Below are positions 1 through 9,878 of a stretch of DNA of 64,000 bases, one piece after another; position 1 is the stretch's first letter, and the number at the start of each line of letters is the position of its first letter. The stretch comes from Enterobacter sp. JBIWA008. GTDB taxonomy: Bacteria > Pseudomonadota > Gammaproteobacteria > Enterobacterales > Enterobacteriaceae. The notes beneath the pieces were generated by a model. It worked only from the letters and a program-made list of their open reading frames with translations. It made no database searches and was not told where the DNA came from. Location of the stretch: NCBI RefSeq assembly GCF_019968765.1, contig NZ_CP074149.1, forward strand, positions 2,294,001-2,358,000, read 5' to 3'. The position numbers and the translations under genes are program-made.

Positions 1-20
1 CTCATTAATAGTTTAATTAT

Positions 21-26
21 GAATCA
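21..26. promoter_or_regulatory. Possible PaaX half-site on the paaZ side
   Basis: The sequence GAATCA matches the right half of the inverted repeats found before paaA and paaX. Read leftwards, it could be one half of the operator for the divergent paaZ promoter, whose other half would lie outside the window. The site sits inside a near-palindrome around position 23. Only a single half-site is visible, so this call is weak. Confidence 0.25.
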
Positions 27-106
27 TAAAAAGCAAGCTGAGTTTTTAATGAATTGTTAGCGTTGTGATCTGGCTGGATGAATCTCATCGCGTAAAGGCG
101 CTTGTT

Positions 107-131
107 GCAAGGCTTGATGCAAAAGCCTTGC
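107..131. promoter_or_regulatory. Hairpin in the paa divergent control region
   Basis: A perfect 9-bp inverted repeat (GCAAGGCTT at 107-115 and AAGCCTTGC at 123-131) has a 7-base loop. It lies midway between the expected divergent paaZ and paaA promoters and its right end overlaps the proposed CRP site. No T-run follows it, so it does not look like an ordinary terminator. Its role is unknown. Confidence 0.4.
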
Positions 132-144
132 GAGCAGCATCACA
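129..144. promoter_or_regulatory. Candidate CRP site upstream of paaA
   Basis: TGCGA-N6-TCACA differs from the CRP consensus TGTGA-N6-TCACA at one base. The E. coli paaA promoter is known to need CRP-cAMP and to be catabolite repressed, so a CRP site about 120 bp before the paaA start codon is expected. The promoter start point is not mapped, so the spacing from the -10 box cannot be judged. Confidence 0.5.
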
Positions 145-204
145 AAACCAGTAAACAATTCTTGGGGTTATATTTAACCTTTGTGTAACTTTTAAAAAAC
201 AAAG

Positions 205-244
205 TGATTCAACATTACGCTTTAAGTTGCAAACTAACGAATCA
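205..244. promoter_or_regulatory. Candidate PaaX operator before paaA
   Basis: TGATTC (205-210) and GAATCA (239-244) form a perfect inverted repeat of 6-bp arms with 28 bp between them, ending 13 bp before the paaA start codon. The same arms with a 26-bp gap recur before paaX. PaaX is the GntR-like repressor of this pathway, released by phenylacetyl-CoA. The position just ahead of paaA fits a repressor that blocks RNA polymerase. That PaaX binds here is inferred from the repeat and its placement. Confidence 0.6.
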
Positions 245-257
245 TAAAGGTGATGAC

Positions 258-1187
258 GTGACGCAAGAACAACGGTTTGAGCAGCGCATAGCGCAGGAGA
301 CGGCGATTGAGCCTCAGGACTGGATGCCTGACGCCTACCGTAAGACGTTGATCCGCCAGATTGGTCAGCATGCGCACTCCGAAATTGTCGGCATGCTGCC
401 GGAGGGGAACTGGATCGCCCGCGCGCCGACGCTGCGCCGAAAAGCAATCCTGCTGGCGAAAGTGCAGGACGAAGCCGGGCACGGGCTCTACCTCTACAGC
501 GCGGCGGAAACGCTGGGCTGCGCCCGGGAAGACATCTACCAGAAGATGCTCGACGGCAGGATGAAGTACTCCTCCATCTTCAACTATCCGACCCTGTGCT
601 GGGCCGATATCGGCGTGATTGGCTGGCTGGTGGACGGCGCGGCCATCGTCAACCAGGTGGCGCTGTGCCGGACCTCCTACGGTCCGTATGCCCGCGCGAT
701 GGTGAAAATCTGTAAAGAAGAGAGCTTCCACCAGCGCCAGGGCTTTGAGGCCTGCATGGCGCTGGCGCAGGGCAGCGAGGCCCAGCGCCAGATGCTGCAG
801 GACGCCATCAACCGCTTCTGGTGGCCGGCGCTGATGATGTTCGGGCCGAACGACGATAACTCGCCGAACAGCGCCCGGAGCCTGGCGTGGAAAATCAAAC
901 GCTTCGGCAACGACGAGCTGCGCCAGCGCTTTGTCGACAACACGGTGCCGCAGGTGGAAATGCTGGGCATGACGGTACCGGATCCCGACCTGCGTTTGGA
1001 TGAAGAGAGCGGTCATTACCGCTTCGGCAAGATCGACTGGCGGGAGTTTGACGAGGTCATTAACGGGCGCGGCATCTGCAACCACGAGCGCCTGGCCGCC
1101 AAACGTAAAGCCTGGGAAGAGGGGGCGTGGGTGCGCGAAGCCGCACTGGCGCATGCGGAAAAACAACACGCCCGTAAAGTGGCTTGA
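258..1187 (+). CDS. paaA: 1,2-phenylacetyl-CoA epoxidase, catalytic subunit PaaA
   Basis: This is the di-iron oxygenase subunit that epoxidises the ring of phenylacetyl-CoA using O2 and electrons from PaaE. The 309-residue product matches the E. coli length. Iron-ligand positions known for PaaA are all visible: Glu42, Glu72 and His75 (in DEAGH), Asp126, Glu155 and His158 (in KEESFHQR). A GTG at 258 is chosen as the start because AAAGG stands 7 bases ahead and the protein then begins MTQE as in E. coli. The frame is open further upstream to 204, but that would run through the PaaX operator. It is the first gene of a tightly packed catabolic operon. Confidence 0.97.
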   Translation: MTQEQRFEQRIAQETAIEPQDWMPDAYRKTLIRQIGQHAHSEIVGMLPEGNWIARAPTLRRKAILLAKVQDEAGHGLYLYSAAETLGCAREDIYQKMLDGRMKYSSIFNYPTLCWADIGVIGWLVDGAAIVNQVALCRTSYGPYARAMVKICKEESFHQRQGFEACMALAQGSEAQRQMLQDAINRFWWPALMMFGPNDDNSPNSARSLAWKIKRFGNDELRQRFVDNTVPQVEMLGMTVPDPDLRLDEESGHYRFGKIDWREFDEVINGRGICNHERLAAKRKAWEEGAWVREAALAHAEKQHARKVA

Positions 1188-1198
1188 GAGGAATCACG

Positions 1199-1486
1199 AT
1201 GAGCAACGTCTACTGGCCGCTGTACGAAGTGTTCGTACGCAGCAAACAAGGGTTATCCCACCGTCACGTGGGCAGTCTGCATGCCGCCGACGATCGCATG
1301 GCGCTGGAAAACGCGCGTGATGCCTACACCCGCCGCAGCGAAGGGTGTTCTATCTGGGTGGTTAAGGCGAGCGAGATTGTCGCCTCCCAGCCGGAAGAGA
1401 GCGGCGAGTTCTTCGACCCGGCGGAAAGCAAGGTTTACCGCCATCCGACGTTCTACACCATCCCTGACGGCATCGAGCATATGTGA
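1199..1486 (+). CDS. paaB: 1,2-phenylacetyl-CoA epoxidase, subunit PaaB
   Basis: This small 95-residue subunit of the PaaABCE epoxidase is thought to bridge PaaA-PaaC heterodimers in the complex. Length and sequence (starting MSNVYWPLYEVF) follow E. coli PaaB. The ATG at 1199 follows GAGAGGAA with good spacing, 11 bases after the paaA stop. The frame can be extended to 1184, but that start would overlap paaA and has no ribosome site. It has no catalytic motif of its own, as usual for this subunit. Confidence 0.95.
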   Translation: MSNVYWPLYEVFVRSKQGLSHRHVGSLHAADDRMALENARDAYTRRSEGCSIWVVKASEIVASQPEESGEFFDPAESKVYRHPTFYTIPDGIEHM

Positions 1487-1494
1487 GGCAAAGA

Positions 1495-2241
1495 ATGAAT
1501 TCAGTGACTGCCTATGCCCTGCGTCTGGGCGACAACGGTCTGGTGCTCTCCCAGCGCCTCGGTGCCTGGTGCGGCCACGCGCCGGAGCTGGAGATCGACC
1601 TCGCGCTCGCCAATATCGGTCTCGACCTGCTGGGCCAGGCGCGCAACTTCCTGACCTATGCCGCGGAGCGGGAAGGCCAGGGCGATGAAGATACCCTGGC
1701 GTTTGGCCGCGACGAGCGCCAGTTCCGCAACGTCCTGCTGGTAGAGCAGCCGAACGGCAGCTTCGCCGACACCATTGCCCGCCAGTACCTGATGGACGCC
1801 TGGAACGTGGCGCTGTATGAACGCCTGACCCAAAGCAGCGACGGCCAGCTTGCCGCCATTGCCGCCAAAGCAATCAAAGAGGCGCGCTACCACCTGCGCT
1901 TCAGCCGCGGCTGGCTGGTGCGTCTGGGCGACGGAACCGAAACGTCCGCGCAAAAAATGCAGCAGGCTATCGACAATCTGTGGCGTTTTACGGCGGAGCT
2001 GTTTGAAGCCGATGAGGTCGAGCTGGCGCTGATTGACGCCGGCGTGGCGGTTGACCCGCGCGTCCTGCGCCAGCCATGGGAAAGCGAAGTTTATGCCGGT
2101 CTGCATGAAGCCTGCCTGCAGGTGCCCGCAGAGGTTGCGTATCGCACCGGGGGTAAGAAGGGGCTACATACCGAACATCTGGGCCCGATGCTGGCGGAAA
2201 TGCAGTATCTCCAGCGCGCGTATCCCGGTCAGCAGTGGTAA
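1495..2241 (+). CDS. paaC: 1,2-phenylacetyl-CoA epoxidase, structural subunit PaaC
   Basis: A 248-residue subunit that pairs with PaaA; it has the same ferritin-like helical fold but serves as the structural partner. The length equals E. coli PaaC and the C-terminus (GKKGLHTEHLGPMLAEMQYL) is characteristic. The ATG at 1495 is used with GAGG at 1485-1488, which overlaps the paaB stop codon. An upstream GTG at 1483 in the same frame is less likely because it lies within the end of paaB. Translation is probably coupled to paaB. Confidence 0.95.
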   Translation: MNSVTAYALRLGDNGLVLSQRLGAWCGHAPELEIDLALANIGLDLLGQARNFLTYAAEREGQGDEDTLAFGRDERQFRNVLLVEQPNGSFADTIARQYLMDAWNVALYERLTQSSDGQLAAIAAKAIKEARYHLRFSRGWLVRLGDGTETSAQKMQQAIDNLWRFTAELFEADEVELALIDAGVAVDPRVLRQPWESEVYAGLHEACLQVPAEVAYRTGGKKGLHTEHLGPMLAEMQYLQRAYPGQQW

Positions 2242-2252
2242 AGGAGAACGCT

Positions 2253-2750
2253 ATGCAACGCCTCGTCGACATCGCGCCCGCGCAAATTCCGCAGATCTGG
2301 TCGCTGTTAAGCCAGATCCCGGACCCGGAAGTGCCGGTGTTAACCATCACCGATTTAGGCATGGTGCGCAGCGTGAAGGCGCAGGGGGAAGGCTGGGTCA
2401 TTGGCTTCACGCCAACCTATTCGGGCTGCCCGGCAACGGAACACCTGCTGGGGGCGATCCGCGACGCAATGACCGCGCACGGCTATACCCCGGTGCACGT
2501 TGTGCTCCAGCTTGAACCCGCCTGGACCACCGACTGGATGACCGCCGACGCGCGCGAGCGCCTGCGGGCGTACGGCATCAGCCCACCCGTGGGGCATAGC
2601 TGCCACGCGCACGCGCCAGCCGAAGTGAGCTGCCCGCGCTGCGCCAGCACCGACACCTCGCTTATCAGTGAATTTGGTTCGACGGCCTGCAAAGCGCTCT
2701 ACCGCTGCAATTCCTGCCGTGAGCCCTTCGACTATTTCAAATGCATTTGA
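2253..2750 (+). CDS. paaD: Phenylacetyl-CoA epoxidase maturation protein PaaD
   Basis: A 165-residue protein with an N-terminal MIP18/DUF59-type domain (ISQIPDPE-like segment at about 20-30, PTYSGCPA at about 55) and a C-terminal cysteine-rich segment with CPRC and CNSC pairs that probably binds zinc or an Fe-S cluster. PaaD is thought to help assemble or mature the metal centres of the PaaABCE epoxidase rather than act in the reaction. The ATG at 2253 follows AAGGAG with a 6-base gap. It is placed between paaC and paaE as in E. coli. Confidence 0.94.
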   Translation: MQRLVDIAPAQIPQIWSLLSQIPDPEVPVLTITDLGMVRSVKAQGEGWVIGFTPTYSGCPATEHLLGAIRDAMTAHGYTPVHVVLQLEPAWTTDWMTADARERLRAYGISPPVGHSCHAHAPAEVSCPRCASTDTSLISEFGSTACKALYRCNSCREPFDYFKCI

Positions 2751-2757
2751 GGCTGCC

Positions 2758-3828
2758 ATGACAACGTTTCATTCATTAACAGTGGCAAAAGTGGAACCCG
2801 AAACCCGCGACGCGGTGACCATCACCTTTGCGGTGCCGCAGGCGCTGCAGGAGGCCTACCGCTTTCGTCCCGGCCAGCACCTGACGTTAAAAACGAAGCT
2901 TGGCGGGGACGAGCTGCGCCGCTGCTATTCCATCTGCCGGAGTACCGCCCCGGGCGAAATCAGCGTGGCGGTCAAAGCGATTGAAGGCGGGCGCTTTTCC
3001 CGCTATGCCCGGGATGAGATCAAAGCGGGCATGGCGCTGGAGGTGATGGTTCCTCAGGGGCAGTTTGGCTACCAGCCGCGGGCTGACCGCGAAGGCCACT
3101 ATCTGGCGATTGCGGCAGGCTCCGGAATCACCCCGATGCTGGCGATTATCTCCGCAACGCTTGCGACCGAACCCAACAGCCAGTTCACCCTGATCTACGG
3201 CAACCGCAGCAGCCAGAGCATGATGTTCCGCCAGGCGCTGGCGGACCTGAAGGACAAATACCCGCAGCGGCTGCAGCTGGTCTCCATCTTCAGCCAGGAG
3301 CGGCTGGACAGCGATCTGCTCTTTGGCCGCATCGACGGGGAAAAGCTGCAGGCGCTGGCGAAAACCCTGATTAACTTCCGCCAGTACGACGAGGCGTTTA
3401 TCTGCGGCCCGTCGGCGATGATGGACGACGCCGAAGCCACGCTGAAGGCGCTGGGGATGCCGGACAAATCCATTCACCTTGAGCGCTTTAACACCTCCGG
3501 AATCACCGTCAGGCGCGCGGCGCACGTGCAGTCGGAAGGACAAAAAGTGACCGTTCGCCAGGACGGGCGCGACCGTGAAATCACCCTGACGGCGGACGAC
3601 GAAAGCATTCTTGATGCCGCCCTGCGTCAGGGGGCGGATCTGCCGTATGCCTGCAAGGGCGGCGTGTGCGCCACCTGTAAATGCAAAGTGCTGCGCGGGA
3701 AGGTGGATATGGCGACCAACTACAGCCTGGAGCCGGACGAGCTGGCCGCCGGGTATGTGCTGAGCTGCCAGTCGCTGCCGCTAACCGCCGACGTGATCGT
3801 CGACTTCGACGCGAAGGGGATGGCATGA
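2758..3828 (+). CDS. paaE: 1,2-phenylacetyl-CoA epoxidase, reductase subunit PaaE
   Basis: This electron-transfer subunit passes electrons from NADPH through flavin and a 2Fe-2S cluster to PaaA. The N-terminal two thirds is a ferredoxin-reductase fold (RxYS-type RCYSICR near 60, GSGITPML near 120). The C-terminal plant-type ferredoxin domain has cysteines at about 299, 304, 307 and 337 (C-x4-C-x2-C, then a distant C). The start at 2758 gives 356 residues, as in E. coli; the frame is open back to 2668 inside paaD, but that start has no support. Its stop overlaps the paaF start in ATGA. Confidence 0.96.
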   Translation: MTTFHSLTVAKVEPETRDAVTITFAVPQALQEAYRFRPGQHLTLKTKLGGDELRRCYSICRSTAPGEISVAVKAIEGGRFSRYARDEIKAGMALEVMVPQGQFGYQPRADREGHYLAIAAGSGITPMLAIISATLATEPNSQFTLIYGNRSSQSMMFRQALADLKDKYPQRLQLVSIFSQERLDSDLLFGRIDGEKLQALAKTLINFRQYDEAFICGPSAMMDDAEATLKALGMPDKSIHLERFNTSGITVRRAAHVQSEGQKVTVRQDGRDREITLTADDESILDAALRQGADLPYACKGGVCATCKCKVLRGKVDMATNYSLEPDELAAGYVLSCQSLPLTADVIVDFDAKGMA

Positions 3829-4592
3829 GCGAACTGATTGTTACCCGTCATGGCCGCGTGCTGCAGCTGACGCTAAACCGTCCGGCGGCGCGCAACGCCC
3901 TTAACAACGCGCTGTTGACCCAGATTGCTGCGCAGCTTGAGGCCGCCGCCGTGGATGCCGACATCGCCGTCTGCGTGATTTACGGCAGCGAGCGCTGCTT
4001 TGCCGCCGGGGCCGATCTCAACGAAATGGCGGAGAAAGACCTGCCCGCCACGCTGAACGATATCCGCCCACAGCTGTGGGCGCGAATCAACGCTTTTCCT
4101 AAACCGCTGATTGCCGCCGTGAACGGCTTTGCGCTGGGCGCGGGCTGCGAGCTGGCGCTGCTGTGCGACGTGGTTATCGCCGGAGACAACGCCCGTTTCG
4201 GCCTGCCGGAAATTACGCTGGGCATTATGCCCGGCGCGGGCGGCACCCAGCGTCTGATCCGCAGCGTTGGTAAATCGCTCGCCGGCAAAATGGTGCTGAC
4301 CGGCGAGAGCATTACCGCAGAGCAGGCGCTGAGCGCCGGGCTGGTCAGCGACGTTTTCCCGGCAGCGCTGACGCTGGAGTATGCCCTGAAGCAGGCGGCG
4401 CTGATGGCGCGCCACTCTCCGCTGGCGCTGCAGGCGGCGAAACAGGCGCTGCGCCAGTCTCAGGAGGTACCGCTCCAGGCCGGTCTCGCCCAGGAGCGCC
4501 AGCTGTTTACGCTGCTTTCTGCCACCGAAGACCGCCGGGAAGGCATCGACGCCTTCTTACAAAAACGCACCCCCGACTTTAAAGGACGCTAA
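3825..4592 (+). CDS. paaF: 2,3-dehydroadipyl-CoA hydratase PaaF
   Basis: A 255-residue crotonase-family enzyme that hydrates 2,3-dehydroadipyl-CoA in the beta-oxidation part of the phenylacetate pathway. Both catalytic glutamates of active hydratases are present (Glu109 in GAGCEL and Glu129 in FGLPEI), and the oxyanion-hole segment AAGADLNEMA lies near residue 60. It starts in a 4-base ATGA overlap with paaE, so translation is probably coupled. The neighbouring PaaG is a related crotonase with a different role. Confidence 0.96.
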   Translation: MSELIVTRHGRVLQLTLNRPAARNALNNALLTQIAAQLEAAAVDADIAVCVIYGSERCFAAGADLNEMAEKDLPATLNDIRPQLWARINAFPKPLIAAVNGFALGAGCELALLCDVVIAGDNARFGLPEITLGIMPGAGGTQRLIRSVGKSLAGKMVLTGESITAEQALSAGLVSDVFPAALTLEYALKQAALMARHSPLALQAAKQALRQSQEVPLQAGLAQERQLFTLLSATEDRREGIDAFLQKRTPDFKGR

Positions 4593-4594
4593 TT

Positions 4595-5380
4595 GTGGAA
4601 TTTATTCTCAGTCATGTTGAGCAGGGCGTAATGACCATTACGCTGAACCGTCCGGAGCGTCTGAACAGCTTTAACGACGTGATGCACGAGCAGCTTGCCG
4701 AGTGCCTGAAGCAGGCCGAGCGGGATGACGCCGTTCGCTGCCTGCTGATCGCCGGGGCAGGACGCGGCTTTTGCGCCGGTCAGGATCTGAACGACCGCAA
4801 CGTCGACCCCAACGGCCCGGCGCCGGATCTGGGGATGTCCGTTGAAACCTTCTATAACCCGCTGGTGCGCCGCCTGGCAAAGCTGCCGAAACCGGTCATT
4901 TGTGCCGTTAACGGCGTGGCGGCCGGCGCGGGGGCCACGCTGGCGCTGGGGTGCGACATGGTGATCGCCGCCCGTTCCGCCAGCTTTGTGATGGCGTTCA
5001 GCAAGCTCGGCCTGGTGCCGGACTGCGGCGGCACCTGGCTGCTGCCGCGCGTGGCCGGACGCGCCCGCGCCATGGGGCTGGCGCTGCTCGGCGACAAGCT
5101 CAGCGCCGAACAGGCGCAGGCGTGGGGGATGATCTGGCAGGTGGTGGATGACGAACAGCTCTCCACCACGGCGCAGCAGATGGCGCTGCACTTTGCGTCT
5201 CAACCGACCTTCGGGCTGGGGCTGATCAAGCAGGCCATCAACGCCGCGGAAACCAACACCCTGGACGCCCAGCTCGATCTGGAGCGCGACTATCAGCGCC
5301 TGGCCGGGCGCAGCAACGATTACCGCGAGGGCGTCAGCGCCTTCCTGGCGAAGCGCGCGCCGAACTTTACGGGGAAATAA
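4595..5380 (+). CDS. paaG: 1,2-epoxyphenylacetyl-CoA isomerase PaaG
   Basis: A crotonase-family isomerase that opens the ring epoxide to the seven-membered oxepin-CoA, and also shifts double bonds later in the pathway. The protein has 261 residues against 262 in E. coli. GTG at 4595 is taken as the start because AAAGGA lies 8 bases upstream and the protein then begins (M)EFILSHVE; the E. coli gene uses ATG one codon earlier, where this sequence has ATT. The C-terminal motif FLAKRAPNFTGK is typical. Confidence 0.95.
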   Translation: MEFILSHVEQGVMTITLNRPERLNSFNDVMHEQLAECLKQAERDDAVRCLLIAGAGRGFCAGQDLNDRNVDPNGPAPDLGMSVETFYNPLVRRLAKLPKPVICAVNGVAAGAGATLALGCDMVIAARSASFVMAFSKLGLVPDCGGTWLLPRVAGRARAMGLALLGDKLSAEQAQAWGMIWQVVDDEQLSTTAQQMALHFASQPTFGLGLIKQAINAAETNTLDAQLDLERDYQRLAGRSNDYREGVSAFLAKRAPNFTGK

Positions 5381-5381
5381 G

Positions 5382-6806
5382 ATGCTGAACATACGTACTG
5401 TCGCCGTGATTGGCAGCGGCACGATGGGCGCAGGGATTGCCGAAGTGGCTGCCAGCCATGGGCATCAGGTGCTGATCTACGACATTTCTGCCGACGCCAT
5501 TTCCCGCGCCATCGACGGGATCCGCCAGCGTCTGGCCTCCCGGGTGACGCGCGGAAAACTCTCCGCCGATGCCGGGAGCCAGATCCTCGCCCGGCTGCTT
5601 CCGGTCACGGATATCGAGGCGCTTTCCGCGGCCGATCTGGTTATAGAAGCAGCCTCCGAGCGTCTGGAGGTGAAAAAGGCGCTGTTTGCACAGCTGGCTG
5701 AGATCTGCCCGCCGCAAACGGTGCTGACCAGCAATACCTCTTCCATCTCCGTCACGGCGATTGCGGCGGACGTCCACCACCCGGAGCGCGTCGCAGGGCT
5801 GCATTTCTTCAACCCGGCGCCGGTGATGAAGCTGGTGGAGGTGGTCAGCGGGCTGGCGACCTCCCCGGAAGTGGCCGACGCGCTGTGCGAGCTGGCGCTG
5901 AACTGGGGCAAACAGCCCGTTCGCTGTCAGTCAACGCCGGGGTTCATCGTCAACCGCGTCGCGCGTCCGTTTTATTCCGAAGCCTGGCGCGCGCTGGAAG
6001 AGCAGGTCGCGCCGCCGGAGGTCATTGATGCCGCCCTGCGCGACGGCGGCGGTTTCCCGATGGGGCCGCTGGAGCTGACCGACATGATTGGTCAGGACGT
6101 GAATTTCGCGGTGACCTGCTCGGTATTTAACGCCTTCTGGCAGGAGCGTCGTTTTCTGCCTTCGCTGGTGCAGCAGGAGCTGGTGCTGGCAGGAAGGCTG
6201 GGCAAAAAGAGCGGGAAGGGCGTCTACGACTGGGAGGGTGACAAACCCGAGGTGCGCTGGGTGCCAGCCGTGAACGACAGCTACAGCCCGATGCGCGTGG
6301 AAAAAATAGGTGACGGTGTCACTGAAGTTGATGATGCGTACCTGATTGAAACGCAGGGCGAAACCGCTCAGGCGCTGGCGCTGCGGCTCAACGGCCCGGT
6401 GGTGGTGGTGGACCGCATTGAGCGCGAGGTGGCGGTGATTGCAGCGGCCGCCAGCAACCCGCACACCGCGACGCAAAAAGTTATCCGCTACCTGCAGCAG
6501 CAGGGTTATCGGGTGGTGCAAATTGCCGATTATCCCGGCCTGCTGGTCTGGCGCACGCTGGCGATGATTGCCAACGAAGCGCTGGATGCCCTGCAGAAAG
6601 GGGTCGCCAGCGAAAAGGACATCGATACCGCCATGCGCCTGGGCGTGAACTACCCGAGCGGGCCGATCGCCTGGGGCGAGCGTCTGGGCTGGCAGCGGCT
6701 GCTGACGCTGCTGGAGAACCTGCAGCGTCATTACGGCGAAGAGCGCTATCGCCCCTGTTCACTGCTGCGCCAGCGCGCGCTTCTGGAGAGTAGCTATGAG
6801 TCATAA
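5382..6806 (+). CDS. paaH: 3-hydroxyadipyl-CoA dehydrogenase PaaH
   Basis: An NAD-dependent dehydrogenase that oxidises 3-hydroxyadipyl-CoA to 3-oxoadipyl-CoA. The N-terminal Rossmann motif GSGTMGAGIAE is at about 11-21, followed by the HFFNPAPVMKLVEVV signature near 140, and a second C-terminal 3-hydroxyacyl-CoA dehydrogenase domain from about 385. The length of 474 residues compares with 475 in E. coli. The ATG is one base after the paaG stop and the gene end overlaps paaI by 11 bases. Confidence 0.96.
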   Translation: MLNIRTVAVIGSGTMGAGIAEVAASHGHQVLIYDISADAISRAIDGIRQRLASRVTRGKLSADAGSQILARLLPVTDIEALSAADLVIEAASERLEVKKALFAQLAEICPPQTVLTSNTSSISVTAIAADVHHPERVAGLHFFNPAPVMKLVEVVSGLATSPEVADALCELALNWGKQPVRCQSTPGFIVNRVARPFYSEAWRALEEQVAPPEVIDAALRDGGGFPMGPLELTDMIGQDVNFAVTCSVFNAFWQERRFLPSLVQQELVLAGRLGKKSGKGVYDWEGDKPEVRWVPAVNDSYSPMRVEKIGDGVTEVDDAYLIETQGETAQALALRLNGPVVVVDRIEREVAVIAAAASNPHTATQKVIRYLQQQGYRVVQIADYPGLLVWRTLAMIANEALDALQKGVASEKDIDTAMRLGVNYPSGPIAWGERLGWQRLLTLLENLQRHYGEERYRPCSLLRQRALLESSYES

Positions 6807-7217
6807 CGCCTGGCATAACGCCCGCGCGATGTACGAACGGGACGCCTGCGCTCAGGCGATGGGGATGGACATTGTCGACATGGACGAGGGCTATGCGGTC
6901 GTGACCATGACCATCACCCCGCAGATGCTGAACGGCCACAAAACCTGCCACGGCGGGCAGCTTTTTTCGCTGGCAGACACCGCCTTTGCCTACGCCTGCA
7001 ACAGCCAGGGGCTGGCGGCGGTAGCCTCAGGCTGCTCGATTGATTTTCTGCGTCCGGGCTTTGCCGGGGACACGCTCACCGCCACCGCGCGGGTGATGCA
7101 TCAGGGCAAGCTGACCGGCGTGTACGACATTGAAATCCAGAACCAACAACAGAAAACCGTCGCCCTTTTTCGCGGAAAATCTCACCGCATCGGCGGCAGC
7201 GTGACGGGAGAGGCCTG

Positions 7218-7218
<1 letters not shown>
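6796..7218 (+). CDS. paaI: Hydroxyphenylacetyl-CoA thioesterase PaaI
   Basis: A 140-residue hotdog-fold thioesterase. The active-site segment [13 protein letters not shown] at 52-64 contains the conserved Asp61. PaaI hydrolyses hydroxylated phenylacetyl-CoA esters and is thought to rescue CoA from dead-end products. It overlaps the end of paaH by 11 bases and its stop shares bases with the paaJ start (TGATG), so the three genes are translationally linked. Confidence 0.95.
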
Positions 7219-8423
<1,205 letters not shown>

Positions 8424-8450
8424 GCATAAAAACAATGTGAGTACCCTACA

Positions 8451-9767
8451 ATGACAAATACAACAAAGCTTGACCCGATCGAAACCGCGTCCCTTGACGA
8501 GTTACAGGCGCTGCAGACCGAGCGTCTGAAATGGACGCTCCATCACGCCTGGAACAACGTGCCGATGTACAAACGCAAGTTTGACGCCGCGGGCGTTCAC
8601 CCTGACGATTTCAAAGAGCTGGCGGATATCCGCAAATTCCCGTGCACCACCAAGCAGGACCTGCGGGATAACTATCCGTTCGATACCTTTGCCGTGCCGA
8701 TGGAGCAGGTGGTGCGTATTCACGCGTCATCCGGCACCACCGGCAAACCGACCGTTGTCGGCTATACGCAGGGCGACATCGACAACTGGGCCAATCTGGT
8801 GGCCCGCTCCCTGCGCGCGGCGGGCGGCAGCGCGAAGGACAAAATTCACGTGGCGTATGGCTATGGCCTGTTTACCGGCGGGCTGGGCGCGCACTACGGC
8901 GCCGAGCGTTTAGGCGCGACGGTGATCCCGATGTCCGGCGGCCAGACGGAGAAACAGGCGCAGCTGATCCGTGATTTCCAGCCGGACATGATCATGGTGA
9001 CGCCGTCCTACTGCCTCAACCTGATTGAGGAGCTGGAGCGCCAGATGGGCGGCGATGCCAGCGGCTGTTCCCTGCGCGTGGGCGTCTTCGGTGCCGAGCC
9101 GTGGACGCAGGCCATGCGTCGCGAAATTGAAAAACGCTTAGGCATTACGGCGCTGGATATTTATGGCCTCTCCGAGGTGATGGGGCCGGGCGTGGCGATG
9201 GAGTGTATCGAAACCGTCGACGGCCCAACCATCTGGGAAGACCACTTCTACCCGGAGATCGTCAACCCGAACGACGGCACGCCGCTGGATGACGGCCAGC
9301 AGGGCGAACTGCTGTTCACCACGCTGACCAAAGAGGCGCTGCCGGTGATCCGCTACCGCACCCGCGACCTGACGCGCCTGCTTCCGGCAACCGCGCGCAG
9401 CATGCGCCGTATGGACCGGATTAGCGGCCGCAGCGACGATATGCTGATCATCCGCGGCGTCAACGTCTTCCCGTCGCAGCTGGAAGAGGAGATCGTGAAG
9501 TTCGAACACCTTTCTCCGCACTACCAGCTGGAGGTGAACCGTCGCGGGCATCTTGATTCACTTTCCGTGAAGGTGGAGCTGAAGGAGAGTAGCCTCACGC
9601 TGACGCACGAGCAGCGTTGCCAGGTCTGTCACCAGCTGCGCCACCGCATTAAGTCGATGGTGGGGATTTCCACCGACGTGACGATCGTTAACTGCGGCAG
9701 CATCCCGCGCTCGGAGGGGAAAGCATGCCGGGTGTTTGACCTGCGTAAAGCCGCAGCCAACGGTTGA
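8451..9767 (+). CDS. paaK: Phenylacetate-CoA ligase PaaK
   Basis: An AMP-forming ligase that activates phenylacetate to phenylacetyl-CoA, which is both the pathway substrate and the PaaX inducer. The nucleotide-binding loop SSGTTGKP is at 93-100, with YGLSEVMGPG near 240 and the hinge region SGRSDDMLIIRG near 328. The protein has 438 residues against 437 in E. coli. A 27-base gap separates it from paaJ. It is the last gene of the catabolic operon. Confidence 0.96.
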   Translation: MTNTTKLDPIETASLDELQALQTERLKWTLHHAWNNVPMYKRKFDAAGVHPDDFKELADIRKFPCTTKQDLRDNYPFDTFAVPMEQVVRIHASSGTTGKPTVVGYTQGDIDNWANLVARSLRAAGGSAKDKIHVAYGYGLFTGGLGAHYGAERLGATVIPMSGGQTEKQAQLIRDFQPDMIMVTPSYCLNLIEELERQMGGDASGCSLRVGVFGAEPWTQAMRREIEKRLGITALDIYGLSEVMGPGVAMECIETVDGPTIWEDHFYPEIVNPNDGTPLDDGQQGELLFTTLTKEALPVIRYRTRDLTRLLPATARSMRRMDRISGRSDDMLIIRGVNVFPSQLEEEIVKFEHLSPHYQLEVNRRGHLDSLSVKVELKESSLTLTHEQRCQVCHQLRHRIKSMVGISTDVTIVNCGSIPRSEGKACRVFDLRKAAANG

Positions 9768-9784
9768 GCTTTCCCTCACTCCGA

Positions 9785-9805
9785 CCCTCTCCCAAAGGGA
9801 GAGGG
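9785..9805. repeat. Enterobacterial hairpin repeat, copy 1
   Basis: CCCTCTCCC (9785-9793) and GGGAGAGGG (9797-9805) flank three A residues. The same 9-bp arms recur at 57805-57825, and with 8-bp arms at 58538-58557. Here it stands 18 bases after the paaK stop and may also act as the operon's transcription end. I regard it as a short dispersed intergenic palindrome of the type common in Enterobacter and Klebsiella genomes. Confidence 0.65.
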
Positions 9806-9839
9806 TTAGGGGAAGGGGCTATCCCAGAATCCTATGCTA

Positions 9840-9877
9840 TGATTCATCCAGGAAAAAAATAACAACAGAATGAATCA
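9840..9877. promoter_or_regulatory. Candidate PaaX operator at paaX
   Basis: TGATTC (9840-9845) and GAATCA (9872-9877) form the same inverted repeat as before paaA, here with a 26-bp gap, ending at the paaX start. This suggests that PaaX represses its own transcription. The right arm overlaps the first of two possible paaX start codons (9870) and lies just before the second (9879). Confidence 0.55.
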
Positions 9878-9878
9878 C

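Noticed and set aside
85..447. Open frame on the minus strand across the paa control region and the start of paaA
   Set aside because: It runs antisense to the conserved paaA start and over the regulatory elements, has no recognisable product and is rich in Arg, Ser and Pro as expected from a shadow frame.
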